6,093 nucleotides of DNA. Origin: JBNJDW01 sp051745265 (lineage in GTDB: Bacteria > Pseudomonadota > Alphaproteobacteria > Micavibrionales > CSBR16-224). A program made the position numbers and the translations under genes. The stretch lies in assembly GCA_051745265.1 (NCBI GenBank), contig JBNJDW010000115.1, positions 1 through 6,093 of the forward strand, read 5' to 3'. Below, one piece after another: positions 4,710 to 6,093 of this stretch (its first letter is position 1; every line of letters begins with the position of its first letter). The notes beneath the pieces are model-generated. The model searched no databases, was not told the DNA's origin, and saw only the letters and a list, made by a program, of their open reading frames with translations.

Positions 4710-6093
4710 TACAGCGCCTGATATTTACTCCATCCCGCCGGGGGTTTCCTTTGCTGACCGGCTGGCAGGGTACGTTTTACAACAGACTGACGGCGATCCG
4801 CTCAAACTGTCCGAATACCTCATCCTTCTACCCAGCCGCCGGTCCTGCCGTACGGTGCGCGAAGCCTTCCTTCGCCTGACAGACGGCAAGCCCATGGTCT
4901 TACCGCGGCTGCAACCGCTCGGCGATGTCGATGCCGAGGAACTGGCCATCACCCTGTCCGGCCATGATGACAGCGCCCTTGATATTCCGCCGGCCATTTC
5001 ACCCTTGCGGCGGCAGGTGGTGTTGGCCCAAACGATTATGAAGCTGTATGAGCAGATTTTACCGGCCCAGCAGCGCCCGCGTTTTGATCAGACGACATTA
5101 TTGGCCGATGAGCTTGCCGCCCTGCTTGATCAGGTCCAGACCGAAAATCTGGCTTTTGAGCAGCTCAATGATCTGGTCCCCGAAGAATTCTCCGAACACT
5201 GGCAGATTACCCTCGATTTTCTAAAAATCCTCACCGAAAACTGGCCGGCGATTCTGGACAGCTATGGCGCGATTGATCCCGCCGCCCGCCGCAATCAGTT
5301 ATTGGCCGCGCAGGCGCAGCTGTGGCGTGACCAACCGCCGCAATTCCCGGTGATTGCCGCGGGCAGTATTGCCTCGATCCCGGCGACCATTGAGCTTTTG
5401 GATGTGATTGCCGGATTGCCGCAGGGCCAGATCATCCTGCCCGGCCTTGATACGGGCTTAGAGGACGACGCCTGGCAGTCGATCGGCGCGGATCATCCGC
5501 AGTATTTTCTTAAAAAGCTGCTCGATGCGCTTGCCGTAACACGTACAGATGTACGCCCGCTCACCGAAACCACGCCGGAAACGCCTGCCCCCCGCCAACA
5601 GCTCTGGTCCGAAGCCTTGCGCCCCGCGGCCACCACCGACCGCTGGCAACGTCTGCATGGCGCGCCGCTGCCGCCCGAATCTGTTGACGGCTTGTCACAG
5701 ATCACCTGTAAAACCCCGCAGGATGAGGCCGAGACCATTGCCATCATCCTCCGCGAAGTACTGGAGACCCCTGACAAAACCGCCGCTGTCGTCACCCCCG
5801 ACCGGGCACTGGCCCGCCGTGTCTCTGCCGCGCTTGAACGCTGGGGGATTGAGGCGGATGATTCCGCCGGTACCGATCTGCACCAGACACCCAAAGGCAA
5901 CTGGGCGCTGATCGCTGCTGAAATGGTCGTCGATGATTTTGCCCCGGTCGCCCTGTTAACGGCGCTGCGCCATCCCATGACCCGTCTGGGCCAGGGCGCG
6001 CATTATCTGGCCGCGCAGATCAACCGCCTTGAAATTCTCGGCCTGCGCGGGCCACGGCCTGAAAACGGCCTCAACGGCCTGCGCCGCCGCATT
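4693..6093 (+). CDS. addB: Double-strand break repair protein AddB, alphaproteobacterial type (3' end outside window)
   Basis: AddB pairs with AddA to form the helicase-nuclease that resects double-strand breaks for RecA loading, the functional counterpart of RecBCD. The first 467 codons are present and open to the last base. Family landmarks are YSIPPG (12-17), LLPSRRSCRTVREAFL (45-60), LPRLQPLGDVD (70-80), PAISPLRRQVVLA (100-112), LLDQVQTENL (144-153), VPEEFSEHWQ (162-171), VIAAGSIASIPAT (220-232), SEALRPAATTDRW (306-318) and the helicase-like VTPDRALARRV (367-377) with DDSAGTDLHQTPKG (389-402). No GxxGxGK[ST] P-loop is seen near the N-terminus, as expected of the alphaproteobacterial branch, where AddB is thought not to act as a motor. 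The C-terminal nuclease and its iron-sulfur cysteines would lie beyond the window. The ATG overlaps the murU stop by one base (TGATG). No strong ribosome binding site is present. addA is expected next. Confidence 0.95.
   Translation, partial: MTGTARTAPDIYSIPPGVSFADRLAGYVLQQTDGDPLKLSEYLILLPSRRSCRTVREAFLRLTDGKPMVLPRLQPLGDVDAEELAITLSGHDDSALDIPPAISPLRRQVVLAQTIMKLYEQILPAQQRPRFDQTTLLADELAALLDQVQTENLAFEQLNDLVPEEFSEHWQITLDFLKILTENWPAILDSYGAIDPAARRNQLLAAQAQLWRDQPPQFPVIAAGSIASIPATIELLDVIAGLPQGQIILPGLDTGLEDDAWQSIGADHPQYFLKKLLDALAVTRTDVRPLTETTPETPAPRQQLWSEALRPAATTDRWQRLHGAPLPPESVDGLSQITCKTPQDEAETIAIILREVLETPDKTAAVVTPDRALARRVSAALERWGIEADDSAGTDLHQTPKGNWALIAAEMVVDDFAPVALLTALRHPMTRLGQGAHYLAAQINRLEILGLRGPRPENGLNGLRRRI

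Noticed and set aside
4701..4717. Short tandem repeat TACAGCACG / TACAGCGC at the start of addB
   Set aside because: Only two imperfect units encoding Thr-Ala/Arg-Thr-Ala; not a repeat array. Its first unit is part of the start-codon hairpin.
5493..5978. 161-codon minus-strand open frame, Ser/Arg/Ala-rich
   Set aside because: It is antisense to addB, which is open over the whole stretch with clear family motifs; the biased composition is typical of a mirrored frame.
4693..6093. Absence of an AddB nuclease domain and P-loop as a sign of a degenerate gene
   Set aside because: The nuclease domain is C-terminal and simply lies beyond the window; the lack of an N-terminal Walker A is expected for the alphaproteobacterial AddB branch.

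Overview
The window looks like a chromosomal segment of an alphaproteobacterium. The evidence is an AddB of the alphaproteobacterial type that follows tsaE and a MurU-like nucleotidyltransferase, a gene order common in that class. The proteins and the moderately high GC (about 57-60% in the lines I counted within the conserved genes) agree with this. I cannot place it at order or genus level from this sequence alone.

Layout. Positions 1-810 (+) hold the C-terminal part of ftsH, the membrane AAA+ zinc protease. A symmetrical hairpin with an A-tract and a T-tract (827-869) follows and can terminate transcription from both sides. Facing ftsH is an unrecognised 255-residue gene (907-1674, -). It is clearly more AT-rich than its neighbours and has its own strong ribosome binding site, a plausible promoter and a near-palindromic operator-like site. 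Upstream on the same strand are an Nfu-type iron-sulfur carrier (1780-2346, -) and a type 2 ferredoxin/flavodoxin-NADP+ reductase (2354-3412, -). These two form a tight pair with 7 bases between them. An 85-base divergent intergenic region (3413-3497) separates this leftward block from a rightward operon: tsaE (3498-3971), a murU-like nucleotidyltransferase (3968-4693) and addB (4693 to the window end, incomplete). The junctions in that operon overlap by 4 bases and by 1 base.

How the genes fit together. The reductase and Nfu are plausibly one redox/iron-sulfur unit: NADPH electrons go to ferredoxin-type carriers, and clusters go to client proteins. The rightward operon mixes essential tRNA modification (TsaE, t6A), cell-wall sugar recycling (MurU-like) and double-strand break repair (AddB, with AddA expected just beyond the window). 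The usual sugar kinase partner (AmgK type) is not between tsaE and murU.

No mobile element, CRISPR array, tRNA or rRNA was seen, and I found no convincing new multi-gene system. The points most worth a second look are: (1) a strong hairpin that puts the addB start codon in its tetraloop; (2) the divergent region, where both promoters appear to give leaderless or near-leaderless mRNAs and a perfect 8-base inverted repeat lies over the tsaE -35 and -10; (3) the AT-rich orphan gene with its own regulatory site; (4) the missing amgK.
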